Below, piece after piece: positions 10,827 to 21,670 of a stretch of DNA of 64,000 nucleotides. Within the stretch, counting starts at the first letter, position 1. Each line of letters begins with the position of its first letter. The DNA lies in NCBI GenBank assembly GCA_945643635.1, contig CALZFC010000072.1, positions 168,501 to 232,500 on the forward strand, given 5' to 3'. The notes under the pieces were generated by a model. It had not been told where the DNA came from and searched no databases. It saw only the letters and a program-made list of their open reading frames with translations. The position numbers and the translations under genes are program-made. Source of the stretch: Allodiplogaster sudhausi. Taxonomy: Eukaryota; Nematoda; Chromadorea; Rhabditida; Diplogasteridae.

Positions 10827-11447
10827 GACTGCAACTCTATGGAAGAGCAGCTCGCTGTCTCGTACGCTGCGAATTGGTTCTTCTTTGCCCTTGACGAGAA
10901 GGTTCAACTTATTTCATCATTTGAATTCCTGTCTCTCTCTCCTCTCCCTGTTTGCCTGCCTCCCTCTCTCCGTCACTCTCTCTCCTTCTTTCGCGCTCTC
11001 TCTCCGTCCCTCTCTCTTCCTCTTTCTCTCTCTCTCTCTCGCTCTAACTGTTGGAGCATTTGGAAGTTATAAAATTGAGGGAGATTATGGACATATAACG
11101 TTTGTAATATTTATATAGATGTAAAGGCAAAAAATTATTTTTTTTCGGTCAAACTTCACATTTATTGGGAGAAAATGCAAAAAAAAAATTTCTGAGCTTG
11201 CCGGGGGCTGGGGTTCAACACGGCGCTTGCACCGACAATATTCTGCATTGACCATGATTCAAACATTGCTTTTTGCCGTGACAAATAACTTTTTTTGCGG
11301 GATTGATGGAGATTTGCTTGTGTTGCGAATAAAGAATAATTCGAGGTCTTCTGCAACCAGAATAACACCAAGTACCGCACCAAGTTCGCCGTCTTCAACA
11401 TCCGCAACGAGGAGATCCCTACGACCGTCTACACGGGCACTCAGCAG
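10827..11447 (+). CDS. two orphan MATH-domain exons
   Basis: Exon 10827-10901 (25 codons, CTCCAG acceptor, GTTCAA donor) encodes a piece with MEEQLAVSYAANWFFFALDE. Exon 11346-11447 (34 codons) contains KFAVFNIRNEEIPTTVYTG. Both are phase 0 at both ends. The second aligns in position with the second MATH exon of the SPOP-like gene at 3656-3772: a beta strand, then a polar turn equivalent to the ILNAKGEE region of SPOP. The intron between them is TC-rich on the sense strand. I find no BTB exon downstream and no start exon upstream, because the inverted-repeat element sits immediately 5'. Probably a gene fragment. The MATH assignment is an inference from short matches. Confidence 0.55.
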
Positions 11448-11914
11448 GTCTATTTGATGAGAAAGAAGAAGAAATTAGGGATGGGGACGAGTGCTCAATT
11501 AATTGTGACCATGAGGATTATAGTGAAAATATACTGTCGAAAATCTGGTCCGGCCGGCCAATATATAATATTTATTTAAATTTTGCGACTAAACAAGTAG
11601 AGTTGAGTTGCAAAGATATATTTAAAAAGCTTCTTACTGGCTTACAATCAGAAGTACATCCATTTTCATTTCAATTGCATTCAAAAGCGCTATTTTTTTG
11701 TTGTATAAGGATCAAGTGATAGGTCGGCGATTGCGCCCTTCACTGTTATACATACTCATATCACTGTTCGATGATCGGAGACTAAAAATCTAAATTGGCA
11801 TGCATAATTGACGCGCGAGGAAGTGGAAGAGGTTTAGCTGCCGGGCAGGGGTTATACAGAAAAAAATAAGAAAAGAAAAAGAAAGGAAAAACAACCACCA
11901 ATCCTTATAAATTT
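11448..11914. other. no gene seen
   Basis: AT-rich sequence after the orphan MATH exon with no further exon of that gene. Confidence 0.4.
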
Positions 11915-11944
11915 ATGATTTTTTTTAATATTTTTATGCCGGTA

Positions 11945-12094
11945 AGAGACCCAACTCTCTCAACCCTTTTTGAAAGAGACCCAACTCTCTCAACCCTTTT
12001 TGAAAGAGACCCAACTCTCTCAACCCTTTTTGAAAGAGACCCAACTCTCTCAACCCTTTTTGAAAGAGACCCAACTCTCTCAACCCTTTTTGAA
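11945..12094 (+). repeat. 30-bp minisatellite, five perfect units
   Basis: Five identical 30-base units starting AGAGACCCAACTCTCTCAAC. The unit is a multiple of three and open, so it would repeat the decapeptide ERDPTLSTLF within an open frame at 11915-12253. No splice sites or homologue support translation. Confidence 0.95.
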
Positions 12095-12253
12095 AGAGAA
12101 AAACAGACGGAGTGTCTCGGGATTAGCAGCGCCTTAAGCCGCCCAACCCCGTATCAATGCCAATATACTACATTTGCCGAAATGAGGAAGGACACTCGAG
12201 TGAGCATTCGACTCTTAAAAGCCGCACCCCAAAAGGGAACTGCCGTCTCCTAG

Positions 12254-13130
12254 GTCTAGGTCCTATTTCTAATAAATCCCAAAAGAGAATGCGCTAAAAG
12301 GGAGGAAAATAAAGAAACCCATTATTTAGAGATGGACAGAGTCACTACAAAGGGAAAGGGGGGGGGATCTTTAGGCAAACTAACCTGATCCGCGGCGATC
12401 ACGACGTGAAGATGAAACCACTCGCGCTGCTACCAATAAATGCTGGCGCCTCACACATACGGTAGGATTAGGTTTATTGGCATGCGGTAGGAACAATACT
12501 GACAAGGCGATTATGGGGGAAGGAGAGAGATGAGGGGCACACTAAAAGTAGATACACACTAGAAATGCATCTTATACTCACATACATACTTACATTGGTA
12601 AGAATACTGCATATTTGTAAATGTTTGTAAATACATAGCAAATATGCAAAATTACGGCTGTTGCATTATATATTTTTAAAGAAGTCGTTCGTTTTAGTTT
12701 TAGTTTTCCCAACTGTTTTCGCGTCTCATATTCTCTCTCGCCTTTGATTCAGGTAAACTAAAAATAGCTCGTTTTTAAGAGTGAGTTTTGGCTCCTTTTG
12801 AGGATGTTTGAGTTTAAACAGACCACATTCATTACATTCATCAACTGAACGTTTACGGCTCCTTTAATAATCAGTAATGTACATATACAACGAGATTTCT
12901 CAAAGGACGACGCAGCGTATTTTTTGCGCTGTTGTTGCTGTTCCTCCATTTCTCTCATTATTGGCGTTATTTTGCAATGTGATCACGTTTTTGTTAGTCA
13001 TCACATATTCTTTCTCGCAATTCTTCAGAGTCCAAGAATACACTTACAGATACGGAGTATCAAAAGTAAAGTATCGTGAAAATTTGTTTGGGAACACAAT
13101 GGCGGGAAAAATCGAAATTCGAAAAAAAAA
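12254..13130. other. no gene seen
   Basis: AT-rich DNA. The last few hundred bases before 13142 are the 3' flank of SDDS-2TM copy 2, with the same GCGGGAAAAAT-type words that flank other copies. Confidence 0.4.
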
Positions 13131-13141
13131 ATGGTGCGAAA

Positions 13142-16100
13142 CTATGCAAAAACATGGGGCGCCGAGAAAAAAATGGCCGCAGATGACATCACGATGAAGA
13201 GAAAGAAGACGATGGGTAAAATGCTGTCAACGATAATCCGCGATCCTTGCAGTGTCTTTCTCATGCGCTCGATACCGCGGTCCATCTGGAGAGAGGGAGG
13301 GAAAAGGAGGAGAGATCGTGCGAAGAGAAGTGAGAGAGATAGAAGGTAGAAAGAGAAAATAAGAGAAAGAAAGATAGACGAGAGAGGGATGAAGAGAAGA
13401 AGCAAGTAGAGAGAGGATCAGAGAGAGAGAATAGAGAGAGAATGAGAGGGAGAATAGAGAGAAAATGAAAGAGAGAAAAAACGAGAGAAACGGAGCAGGG
13501 CGCTAAATCTCCTCTCGCACCTCGAAGATCTTCTGAAGCTGGTCAGGCCGGAGCGGAACGCGCTTTAGCTTCAGAAGCTCCTAAATGAAAGAAAGATTCC
13601 TGTATGGAGACCTGGCGCAGGTCTTCATAATCTGCAAGATTTCGAAACACACCAAAAATGAGTTACCACCCCGCTGCAACAAGTCATGAGTTTTCCGCCC
13701 AAGACACCTCTTCGTGAAATAGAAGAAAATTATCGTTTTTAGGACCCGTCTGATGCATGATCCCGGAAAATAGAGCAGTTGCTGCACACTACAATAGCAA
13801 CAACTTAGTTAGCAGGATTTTTAGCAGTTGAACCCGTACACTTTTCAACTGCTCCTGCGTGAATTCTAAACTGCTAAGCTGCTCAGTGGGTGCGTAGCTG
13901 TTGCTAATCAAAGCTAATCAAAGGCTAGTAGGGAACTAAGCTATTGCTTAGCAGCATCTTCTGAACTGCTAAATTGAATACTGTAGGGCCGAGTGTCATC
14001 ACACCGGAAATAAGTACTGTTGATATTTCACCAAAATTCTTTACTGTTTACCAGAGATGCAAAGTGGCCGGCCCGGCCCGTAGGTCTTTATCCATTTTCT
14101 TTATTTCCCTATGTGTTTTCAATTTTATTTTTTTTCTTTAATTTAATAATTTTACCACGTGTGTTACATAATTATGTTCCACCGTATAAATTGATTGATT
14201 GACTTTTACCTTTCCCAGTTATTTGTAAAAATTATAGTTGCTTTCATTTATCTTTAATGCTTATCGTTGCAGGAGTTTTCGAACTTCAAAATTTTAGCAG
14301 TTCACTAGTCGCAGTTTTGCAACAGCTTCGCAGTCCAGTCCAAGGATGGGCGGCCCGGGCCGGGCCCGCGGGCGGCCCGCGGCCCGGCCCGCTGGTGATT
14401 TTTAGGGCCCGGCACGGGCCCGGGCCTAATATAAATTAGCCGGCCGGCCGGGGCCTGGCCCGCATGGCATAAGGCCCGGCCCGCAGAGTGGCGGGCCGGC
14501 CCGGGCCTGGCCCGGGCCTAATTTCTTGCCTTTCAAATCAAAAAATACTCCGGAATCCGAGAATTAGTCCGAATTTACGGCGGAACAAACGTAAAAACCC
14601 GTTTGTTTTCGCGTTTTTGACCAGTTTTGATATATTTGAGCAATGTATGCAAAGGAATACATGTATTTTTGATGAATTAAATTTAACTGGCCCGTGTTTT
14701 TGCCCCACACAAACATTTTTTTTTGGTTGGAAATCCGGCCCGGGCCCGGCCCGGGCTTGGCCCGGGCCGGGCCCGGGATTTTAAGGCCCGGCCCGGCCCG
14801 GCCCGAGAGACAGCGGGCAGGCCCGGGCCCGGCCCGCCAGATATTTTTAGAAGTAGGGCCGGACCCGGGCCGGGCCTTCGATTGTAGGCCCGGCCCGGGC
14901 CCGGCCTGGAACTTGCAGGGCCGGCCCATCCTTGGTCCAGTCGCAGTACACATTTGCAGTTCAACCCTTACACTTTTCAACTGCTTTTTTAACAGCGTTG
15001 CAACTGCTCGCTTTTTTCCCAAGGAGTAATACTACTTTGCAACGTGTGCCTTGAAAGTGTAGTTGAACGGTTGTAAATTGTTAAAGGTGGACTAGAAAAT
15101 ACCGTTAGGGATATTCATCCGTTCACCTGACCCACACTATATATGGCAATTTTTGGACAGGTGTGACCTCTGTGTCATAATTCATATTCTTTCTTTAACA
15201 TTTAAATGGTTTAATAATAAAAAAAATTGTGGTTAAAATATTTTCTAAAAATATATATATTTTTTTACTCAAAGTACCTGGAATGGGAGGTCCTCGTCGG
15301 CGGCGCGTTCAGCGCTGCGTGTTGCCGTGTCTAAAGTGAGAGCCGCGTGGGGGCGGAGCTTCCGATGTGCATCCTCCTCCTCTGCCGACGGAACGATGCT
15401 CTCTTCGTGGCTGGCTAGAGAAGTCAGCGAACGGATGACAACGTTGTCGAAGACTGAAAAGTAACCTTAGATGATTACTAACTAATTAAATGGATAAACA
15501 GTTTAATAAATAAATAATGTGTACAATGTAATAAATAGTACAATAAACGTGGACTTTAAATATGTAGCTAGCTAATAATTAAACTATGCTATTGAATAAA
15601 TGGTACGTGTGGTCCGCAAGAAGGCAATCGCCATAAAAAGCGATAAGGAAAGCAGAAGCAAGTAGATGAGCACGACGGAGATAGGCAAGGATTGAGGCAT
15701 CGCGGTCTTGCCACGCGTCGCGTTCTTATTGCAGCGCGCCAACGGCCGAATGAAGTGGAGTATCTCCTGTATCGCGACAATCCACTTCGACTGTCTCGGT
15801 GCGATTTCATTTTCCTAAAAAAAAATAAAAAAGTAAATATATACACCTAAAATCAATAAAAAGTAAAGCAAATTTAAACATCTGCCGTCCGCTCCGATGT
15901 GGAATCGGAGTCGATTGCCGTATGAAGGCTGACGCTGTCTTCTTCGAATGGCTGGAGCAAAGAATGCGATATTACATAACTAGATATCTTAAGAGTCGAA
16001 ATTTAGTTGTTTATTTTTCTAATTTTAAAGGAAAAATTATATTCTAACGTTCGAAACGAGGCGAGTATTGACTGGCTCGTTCAAATCCGATCCTGGCCTG

Positions 16101-16153
16101 ACCATGACTTTTAAGTTGTTGTCGTCGCTACTGCAGCTTGTCGGCTTGGACAT
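13142..16153 (-). CDS. SDDS-2TM family copy 2 (all six exons; E donor lost)
   Basis: Minus-strand exons: A 16153..16049 (MSKPTSCSSDDNN start, 35 codons), B 15951..15880 (24 codons), C 15814..15607 (basic NATRGKTA repeat region, then membrane segment VVLIYLLLLSLSLFMAIAFL), D 15453..15278 (SHEESIVPSAEEED), E 13580..13509 (LKRVPLRPDQLQKIFEV), F 13285..13142 (MDRGIERMRKTL, then FFLFIVMSSAAIFFSA and stop). Phases agree across A-B-C-D-E. Exon E should be followed by GTTCGG, but here it reads GATTTAG: the donor is gone and an in-frame TAG follows, so exon F may not be reached. The D-E intron holds the GGCCCG palindromic block. Its 5' end faces copy 3 across a foldback. Function unknown; two membrane passes predicted. 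Confidence 0.72.
13300..13490. repeat. GA-rich intron of copy 2
   Basis: Purine tract on the plus strand, pyrimidine in the sense of copy 2, between exons E and F. Confidence 0.8.
14345..14945. repeat. GGCCCG-rich palindromic repeat block
   Basis: Two clusters (14345-14520 and 14738-14930) of GGCCCGGCCCGGGCC-type words, self-complementary in many registers, separated by AT-rich DNA. CAGTCCAAGGATGGGC at the left and GGCCCATCCTTGGTCCAG at the right are inverted, so the block has terminal inverted ends at about 14335 and 14940. It sits in the D-E intron of copy 2. Shorter relatives occur at 27.94 and 41.88 kb. Confidence 0.8.
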
Positions 16154-16269
16154 TCTAGAAAGAATATATTTTTATGAGCAAATATAAAAGAAATTATAAA
16201 TACATGCTCAACATCAGGAGTTCTACTGCAATGTAGTACTTAATCGAACCAAACAAAGGTTACTACTAC

Positions 16270-16494
16270 GCATCCATTAAGATGAGAAATGTATTGAAAT
16301 ATTAAAAAAAGAAGGTAAGGGATAAGAGTAACAGTAAGCGCTCGCCCCTATTATCCGACTGAAGGTTGAATGAATGGTGCGCAGAGGAAGCGGAGCAGAG
16401 CAAAGGCGGGTCAGGGCTGCCGGCTGTTGTGAGGATGCTGTGAGGCGTTGAGACTGGGAGCAAGGGAGACAGGGAGCGAAAGCGAGAGAGAGAT

Positions 16495-16547
<53 letters not shown>

Positions 16548-17066
16548 AGAACCGTTGAACACACGGACATGATATAGCAGGGAGAGAAAGGAGAGAGAGA
16601 GCGAGAAATAGGGGGTGAGATTGGGAGAAGCAGAGAGGGAAAGCAAGAGATATAAAAAGAAAAAGACAGCAAAAGAGAAGGAAAGAGACAGAAAAAGAAA
16701 GCCTCTCTCTCTCTCTCTCTTCTAGCTTCAATATCTCTTTTCCCCTCGAGCCCTCCGCCACTCTTTGGCATAACGATTGGCCTCACGCCTCGTCTCTTCC
16801 ACTGCTCTCTATGCCATCTCTCATTGTCTGGACACTCTTTCTCTCCCATGGTCACTCTTCTCCAGCATACGAGGTCGATTTCCCTGTGGCAAAACGGCAC
16901 ACCGCAGCCAGCAGTCCCGACCCGCCTCTACTCTGCTCTGCTTCCTCTGCGTATCATTCATTCAATCCTTCAGCCAGAAAATGGGATCGAACGCAAATTG
17001 TTTCTCGTATCCATACCAGTTTTTTTCTCTATAATATTTCAATATATTACTCATTTTAATGGATGC
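16270..17066. repeat. foldback palindrome between divergent copies 2 and 3
   Basis: Arms begin GCATCCATTAA at 16270 and end TTAATGGATGC at 17066. Both include the block with GCGCAGAGGAAGCGG (left) and its inverse near 16940-16990. The centre is GA-rich on the left and TC-rich on the right. The start codons of copies 2 and 3 lie about 110 bp outside each end, so the whole intergenic region of the pair is one inverted repeat. The same structure lies between copies 8 and 9. Confidence 0.85.
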
Positions 17067-18242
17067 ATAATTAGTCCGGTTTGATTAATTTTCAAATTGC
17101 AGTAGTAATCGTGATGTTGAGAATGCATATAAGATATCTTTATCTTTGCATATAAAAATTGTATTCTTTTAAGAATGACTAAACCAAAAAGCTGCAGTGG
17201 CGACCACAGTTACTTTCAAGTCATAGTTAAGCCAGGCACGGATTTGAACGAACCAAGCGATGGTCGCGTCCTTTCGAACGTCAGACATTAAGATTGCTTT
17301 CTTAAATCACAATATACTTTTTTTTTTATTCATCCTATTTATTCATCATTAATTCTTTTTCTCTGTTTTCAGTTTATTATTGTTTCTTTGTTTAATAATA
17401 ATTTTTACCACATGCTTAACATACATGTTCCACCGTATTAATAGGTTGATTGTTTTAACACTTTCCTATTCCTATTTCTAACAATAAGTTTCCTAGTTAA
17501 GATCGCGCATTCTTTGTTCCAGCCACACGAAGAAGACAGCGGCAGCCTTCATACGGCAATCGATTCCGATTCCACATCGGGGCACACGACAGATGTTTTT
17601 ATTTTCCTTACTTTTTCATTTTCTATTTATTGTAGTTTATTTACTATTTATTTTTTAGAACAATGCAAACGCACGGGAGCAGACGATAGAGAAGATACTC
17701 GACTTCATTCGGCCATCGGCTCGCCGCAAGGAGACCGTGACGCGTGACAAGATCACGATGAGTCAATTCTGGCGACACTTCTCCACAGTACTCTTCTACT
17801 TGCTTCTGTTTTCCGTACCGCTTTCCATGGCGATTGCCCTCTGTCGATTGGCAGGTTCGATCTATATCAATTTTATAGTTTAATTATTAGCAAGATAACT
17901 AAATTGCATATTGGTACACTATTTTGTACATTATACATATTATTGAATACTTCACAGATTTAATTAGTTAGTTTTCATTTAATGCTACTTTTCAGTCTTC
18001 GACAAAGTTGTCATCCACTCGCTGCCACCTCCAGTCAGCCACGAAGAGAGCATCGTTCCGTCGGCAGAGGAGGAGGAGGCACTTCGGAAGCTCCGCCCCC
18101 ATGCGGCTCTCACTTTCGACACGGCAACACGCAGTGCTAAACACGCCGCCGACGTGGACCTCTCATTTCAGGTACGTCGATGTTTTTTTTAGAAAAAAAT
18201 TTAAAAATGTAAATGTTAACTGTAATAACAAGACGTTGATAT

Positions 18243-18591
18243 TGTAGTCCAGTTCTCTGCAATACGTTGTAGAAGACGAGGGGAGGAATGGGTTATCGAG
18301 GGTTTATCTTCTGGATCCGCAACATTACACACGACGAACAAGATCAACAGCTGGCTAGGCGGGAGGAAACTAGGAACTCAACCGCTCTCCAAACGGGAGG
18401 AATGCAACACTGACTAGGAAAAGCATTGCCAGACCAACAGCGACTAATGCTAGGTGTTATAATGAAACATATAAAGACACTAGGCATAATATAAAAGCAA
18501 CCGCTAAACAACATGGATACTACACAATGGGATAACACAATTCAATGGGATGAGTGGGCTTGTGTTTCTAGAAAGGTCCCGCCCTACTACA
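18243..18591 (-). mobile_element. LTR of a truncated retrotransposon
   Basis: A 349-bp block with perfect TGTAGT...ACTACA ends (minus orientation TGTAGTAGGG...GGACTACA). Immediately upstream in the minus sense is a purine-rich tract, GCTGAGGGGGA (18592-18602), as expected before a 3' LTR. The coding tail at 18598-18837 abuts it. The other LTR is not in the window. Confidence 0.7.
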
Positions 18592-18597
18592 TCCCCC

Positions 18598-18837
18598 TCA
18601 GCAAAAGCGGACGTCCTTGGCCGCTGTCGTGCGAATGGGGTAGGGGATAAGCCGTCGACTGCTTGGCTTCTCTTCCGATGATGACGCTGTCACAGACAGA
18701 ACGTTTTCGGGCGTATTTGCTGCCACACATGGATGACGACTGCTTGTCGCTCGTGCTCGATCTCGAGAAGTCGCTGTAAGCAGAGCAGCTCGGGTTGTCG
18801 TTGCCGCCTCTCCAACTCGCCCGTCTCTACTCCTCAT
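18598..18837 (-). pseudogene. C-terminal tail of a retrotransposon polyprotein
   Basis: Open frame of 79 codons ending a few bases before the purine tract and LTR. It is Arg/Ser-rich (EEKPSSRRLIPYP near the end), like the basic tail after integrase in Gypsy-type elements. No catalytic motif is present; the rest of the element is gone. Confidence 0.4.
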
Positions 18838-19249
18838 GACTCTGCAGAGGTCTCCTTTCCATTTAGGGAGTCTTTCACTTCCTCATCTCGCGGCCAAACT
18901 TCTTTCCTCTGCTCATGCTCACCATACCTCCAGATTCTTCTTCTGTTGTTCTCTGCCACATTAGAACAACTTTTTACTTCACTATCCACCACACTTGCTC
19001 CCTTCTCTGGTAGTCTGACTTACACCTAATAATACAGAATTTAAACCTTGTCGAGGTTTGCTGATAAGTTATCGTCATTAAGTACGCGCAAAAATTTCTC
19101 GTAAGGCTTCAAAATCTTTTTACCAGGAGTGAATTTCAAATTATTAGGCCAATGTAGAAATTCTTCATCATGGTGTTTCAAAAACTTACAAAACGCGATC
19201 TTGTGAGATAAATCAATCAAATTTAGTATCAAAAGGGCACAAAACTACA

Positions 19250-19970
19250 TAATGTCCAAGTTATGAAGAGCTACTAAACGAAATGCCAGGAAAAGAAGCA
19301 TGCTTTTGTAAAACACAACTAAACCTAACGTAGAATGCAATGTCGAATAAAATTTGCAAGTGGTCCTCTTCCACACCCCATTCCACACACCAACGATGAG
19401 GCAGACGGCGGTGGAGAGGAAGATGGTGTAGCCGAGAAGCTGAGGCAACGAGTCCGTGAAGTGCTCGCACAGGTATTCGCTACATCCAGAAAGATTGATT
19501 GTTGACCAAATAAGCAGTGCTCACTACAATATGGTAGGTGATGGCGATGGAGCCGAGGGGTACTTAGCTGACAGCGCCGACCAACCGCCAAAAGAGCATG
19601 AGAATGAAGTGGATGCGGTTGTACGCGCCGATGCATTGCTGGGTCTGAACACAGGAACTGGGGGCTGAGCCAAACGCAGTGATGATCCATGCCAACGATG
19701 CAGACTAGGCAGATGCCGCAGTGATGGACTCCGTAGGGCTTGTGATTCTCATGAGCGCTAGAGGGCGGAAGGAGAATGGACCTCGCCCAGGCGGATTAAC
19801 CATAAGGATTAACAAGGAAATAAAGAAAAAACGAAATGTTTGAAGATAGATTTCAATATTTCATAGCCCGCCTTGTGATAATTATAGAGCATTTTGAAGA
19901 AGAAATAAACAGCCAGCAGATAAGAGAGGAGCGTCGTAGAAATGGGCAAGAGGCTGAACAAAAGAAGTAA
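19250..19970 (-). pseudogene. DHHC palmitoyltransferase-like pseudogene
   Basis: On the minus strand, about 19746-19675 encodes KPYGVHHCGICLVC followed by GMDHHCVW, the cysteine-rich core and DHHC catalytic motif of protein S-acyltransferases. The expected continuation (CIGAYNRIHFILMLFW) is present but in another frame, after 26 extra bases, and soon meets a stop. Upstream at 19960-19862 a hydrophobic piece ends KMLYNYHKAGY, as in the membrane segments before DHHC domains. Downstream at 19480-19370 a piece with LLGYTIFLSTAVCLIVGVWN fits a later membrane segment. A frameshift and a stop inside the core make this a decayed copy. It lies in the insert that interrupts SDDS-2TM copy 3. Confidence 0.62.
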
Positions 19971-20183
19971 TGATGTTTCAGGTTAATGTTAAGGAAATTT
20001 GAGGAAGAGAATATCCACTAACTACTCATTGAAATGAATGATGACGCAAATTCCGAGCAGAAAGTTCATTGAGGTGAGAAAATATTAGAGAAAGAAGTGG
20101 ACTAGGTGAAGCAGCCGAAATACGTCCAAAACAATTGGTTCCTCAAAAATTAGCAATAAAGAACATGAATATTGCTTACTTTA

Positions 20184-20271
20184 TGAATTCGGGTAATCAT
20201 GCCGCCTCGAGTGCATCAACGACAGGGTGAATTCGGGTAATCATGCCGCCTCGAGTGCATCAACGACAGGG
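20184..20271. repeat. perfect 44-bp tandem duplication
   Basis: Units 20184-20227 and 20228-20271 are identical (start TGAATTCGGGTAATCATGCC). The pair marks the right-hand border of the inserted DNA before exon F of copy 3. Confidence 0.95.
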
Positions 20272-20719
20272 GGACACAACCTCCACACTTTCTGAAAGCA
20301 ATAACACTTCTCTTTGCACGATCTCTCAATCCCCTACCTTCCCCTCTCAAGATGGACCGCGTTGTCGAGCGCACGAGAGAGGCACTGCAAGAGTCGCAGA
20401 GTCAGAGATTCGGCATCTTCTTCCTCGCCTTCTTTCTCCTCATCGTGTCGTGTTCCAGTGTCCGTTTCTTCTGGGCGCCCCACCTCTTTGCACGGTTTAC
20501 ATTTTTTTTTATAAACTTGAATTTTGCCGCTATTTGTCTTCTGATATAAATTTTTTTTCAAACACATTATCCCACCTCTTATTTTGCATAAGCAATCTCA
20601 GTGATATTTTTCCCATTGTGAGTCGGTTTTGCGACTTTTTTTTGACAAAAACTGTATTTCAGGCCGGCTGGCGAGAGATTAGCCCATGTAGTCAGAAAAC
20701 AAAGAAAGACAACGCCTAA

Positions 20720-21660
20720 ATACCTATGACACATGAAAGCCCATTCTTTTCTACGTGTAATATATTATCTACGCGCCGAATTGGGCTACGGGAAAGCTTC
20801 GATATGTCTGCTTGAACTGCGCAATCAAACTTCGGCCTTGCCCGGAAAATCCCTTTTAACCTAGCTATGTATCTGGCTTCATCCGCGATATATGTTGAAT
20901 TGGTACATAACATCTTATTCGCCACGTCTTGACACACAAAAAAACGCCGTAGCTATTTGAAATTCTTGGATCTTCACTGCTATTTTCGGTAGAAACTCTT
21001 TTTTTCATCTATATGCAAGCGACAGAAAATTGGCCGTACTCAGAAAAATATGGAAGACTACACCTATATGAGCATTCTGTGTGAAAGCCCAGACTTTTTT
21101 TGCGTAGAATATACTTCTTTAGTATAGAATTCTTGGGGGCATGACAAACGCCGAGCGGTCAGAAGCACTTCTATCATTAGCGCAGCCCCAAAAGCGCAGA
21201 CGATAGGTGCAGAGCATTTGACCCATACACGTCTAATCACTGGCCTTAAATGAATTATTTGGTAAAATGTCATTAGGACAATTTTTGTGCGCCTTTCAAT
21301 TCGGAATCGAATAAACAGTTCAAAATTAATATACCTCAACAAAGAACAAAGTTATGATCACTTGAATTTTTTCGGGTTGTCGGTGCATATCCATGGTGAA
21401 ATAACAGAAAATAATTTTTGGAACAATTTTTTGGGACCTTTATAGGGTGCTCCATTAGAAGGAATATTTTTGTTCCCGACATGTCTTATATAGAGGCCTG
21501 CTCGATTGGCTCTCTAAACTACTAGGGAAAAAACGCTGTGATATTATTTTATTAAAATATTAAAATAGTAATAACTATTTTAATAAATTAACATATAAAT
21601 ATGTATAAATAAATAAATAAAATATAGAATTTCTTTTATTGTTTGCTCATAAATATCTAT
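20720..21660. other. no gene seen between copies 3 and 4
   Basis: AT-rich sequence. Two near-repeats of a short motif (ATATGGAAGACTACACC / CCCATTCTTTTCTACG type) but no exon with family resemblance. Confidence 0.4.
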
Positions 21661-21670
21661 ATTTTTCTAG

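Larger units (their letters stand above)
17175..20549 (+). pseudogene. SDDS-2TM family copy 3, interrupted by inserted DNA
   Basis: Exons A 17175-17279 (MTKPKSCSGDHSYFQ), B 17523-17594, C 17659-17854 (TMSQFWRH, then STVLFYLLLFSVPLSMAIAL), D 17996-18171 (SHEESIVPSAEEEEALRKL). Exon E is absent: 18.24-20.27 kb contains an LTR remnant, DHHC-like pseudogene pieces and a 44-bp tandem duplication. Exon F reappears at 20352 (MDRVVERTREALQ, then FFLAFFLLIVSCSSVRFFWA). Its usual TAG after CTCTTTGCA is CGG here, so the frame continues to 20549. A-B-C-D are in phase, so a shortened product is conceivable, but the gene as a unit is broken. Divergent partner of copy 2. Confidence 0.7.
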
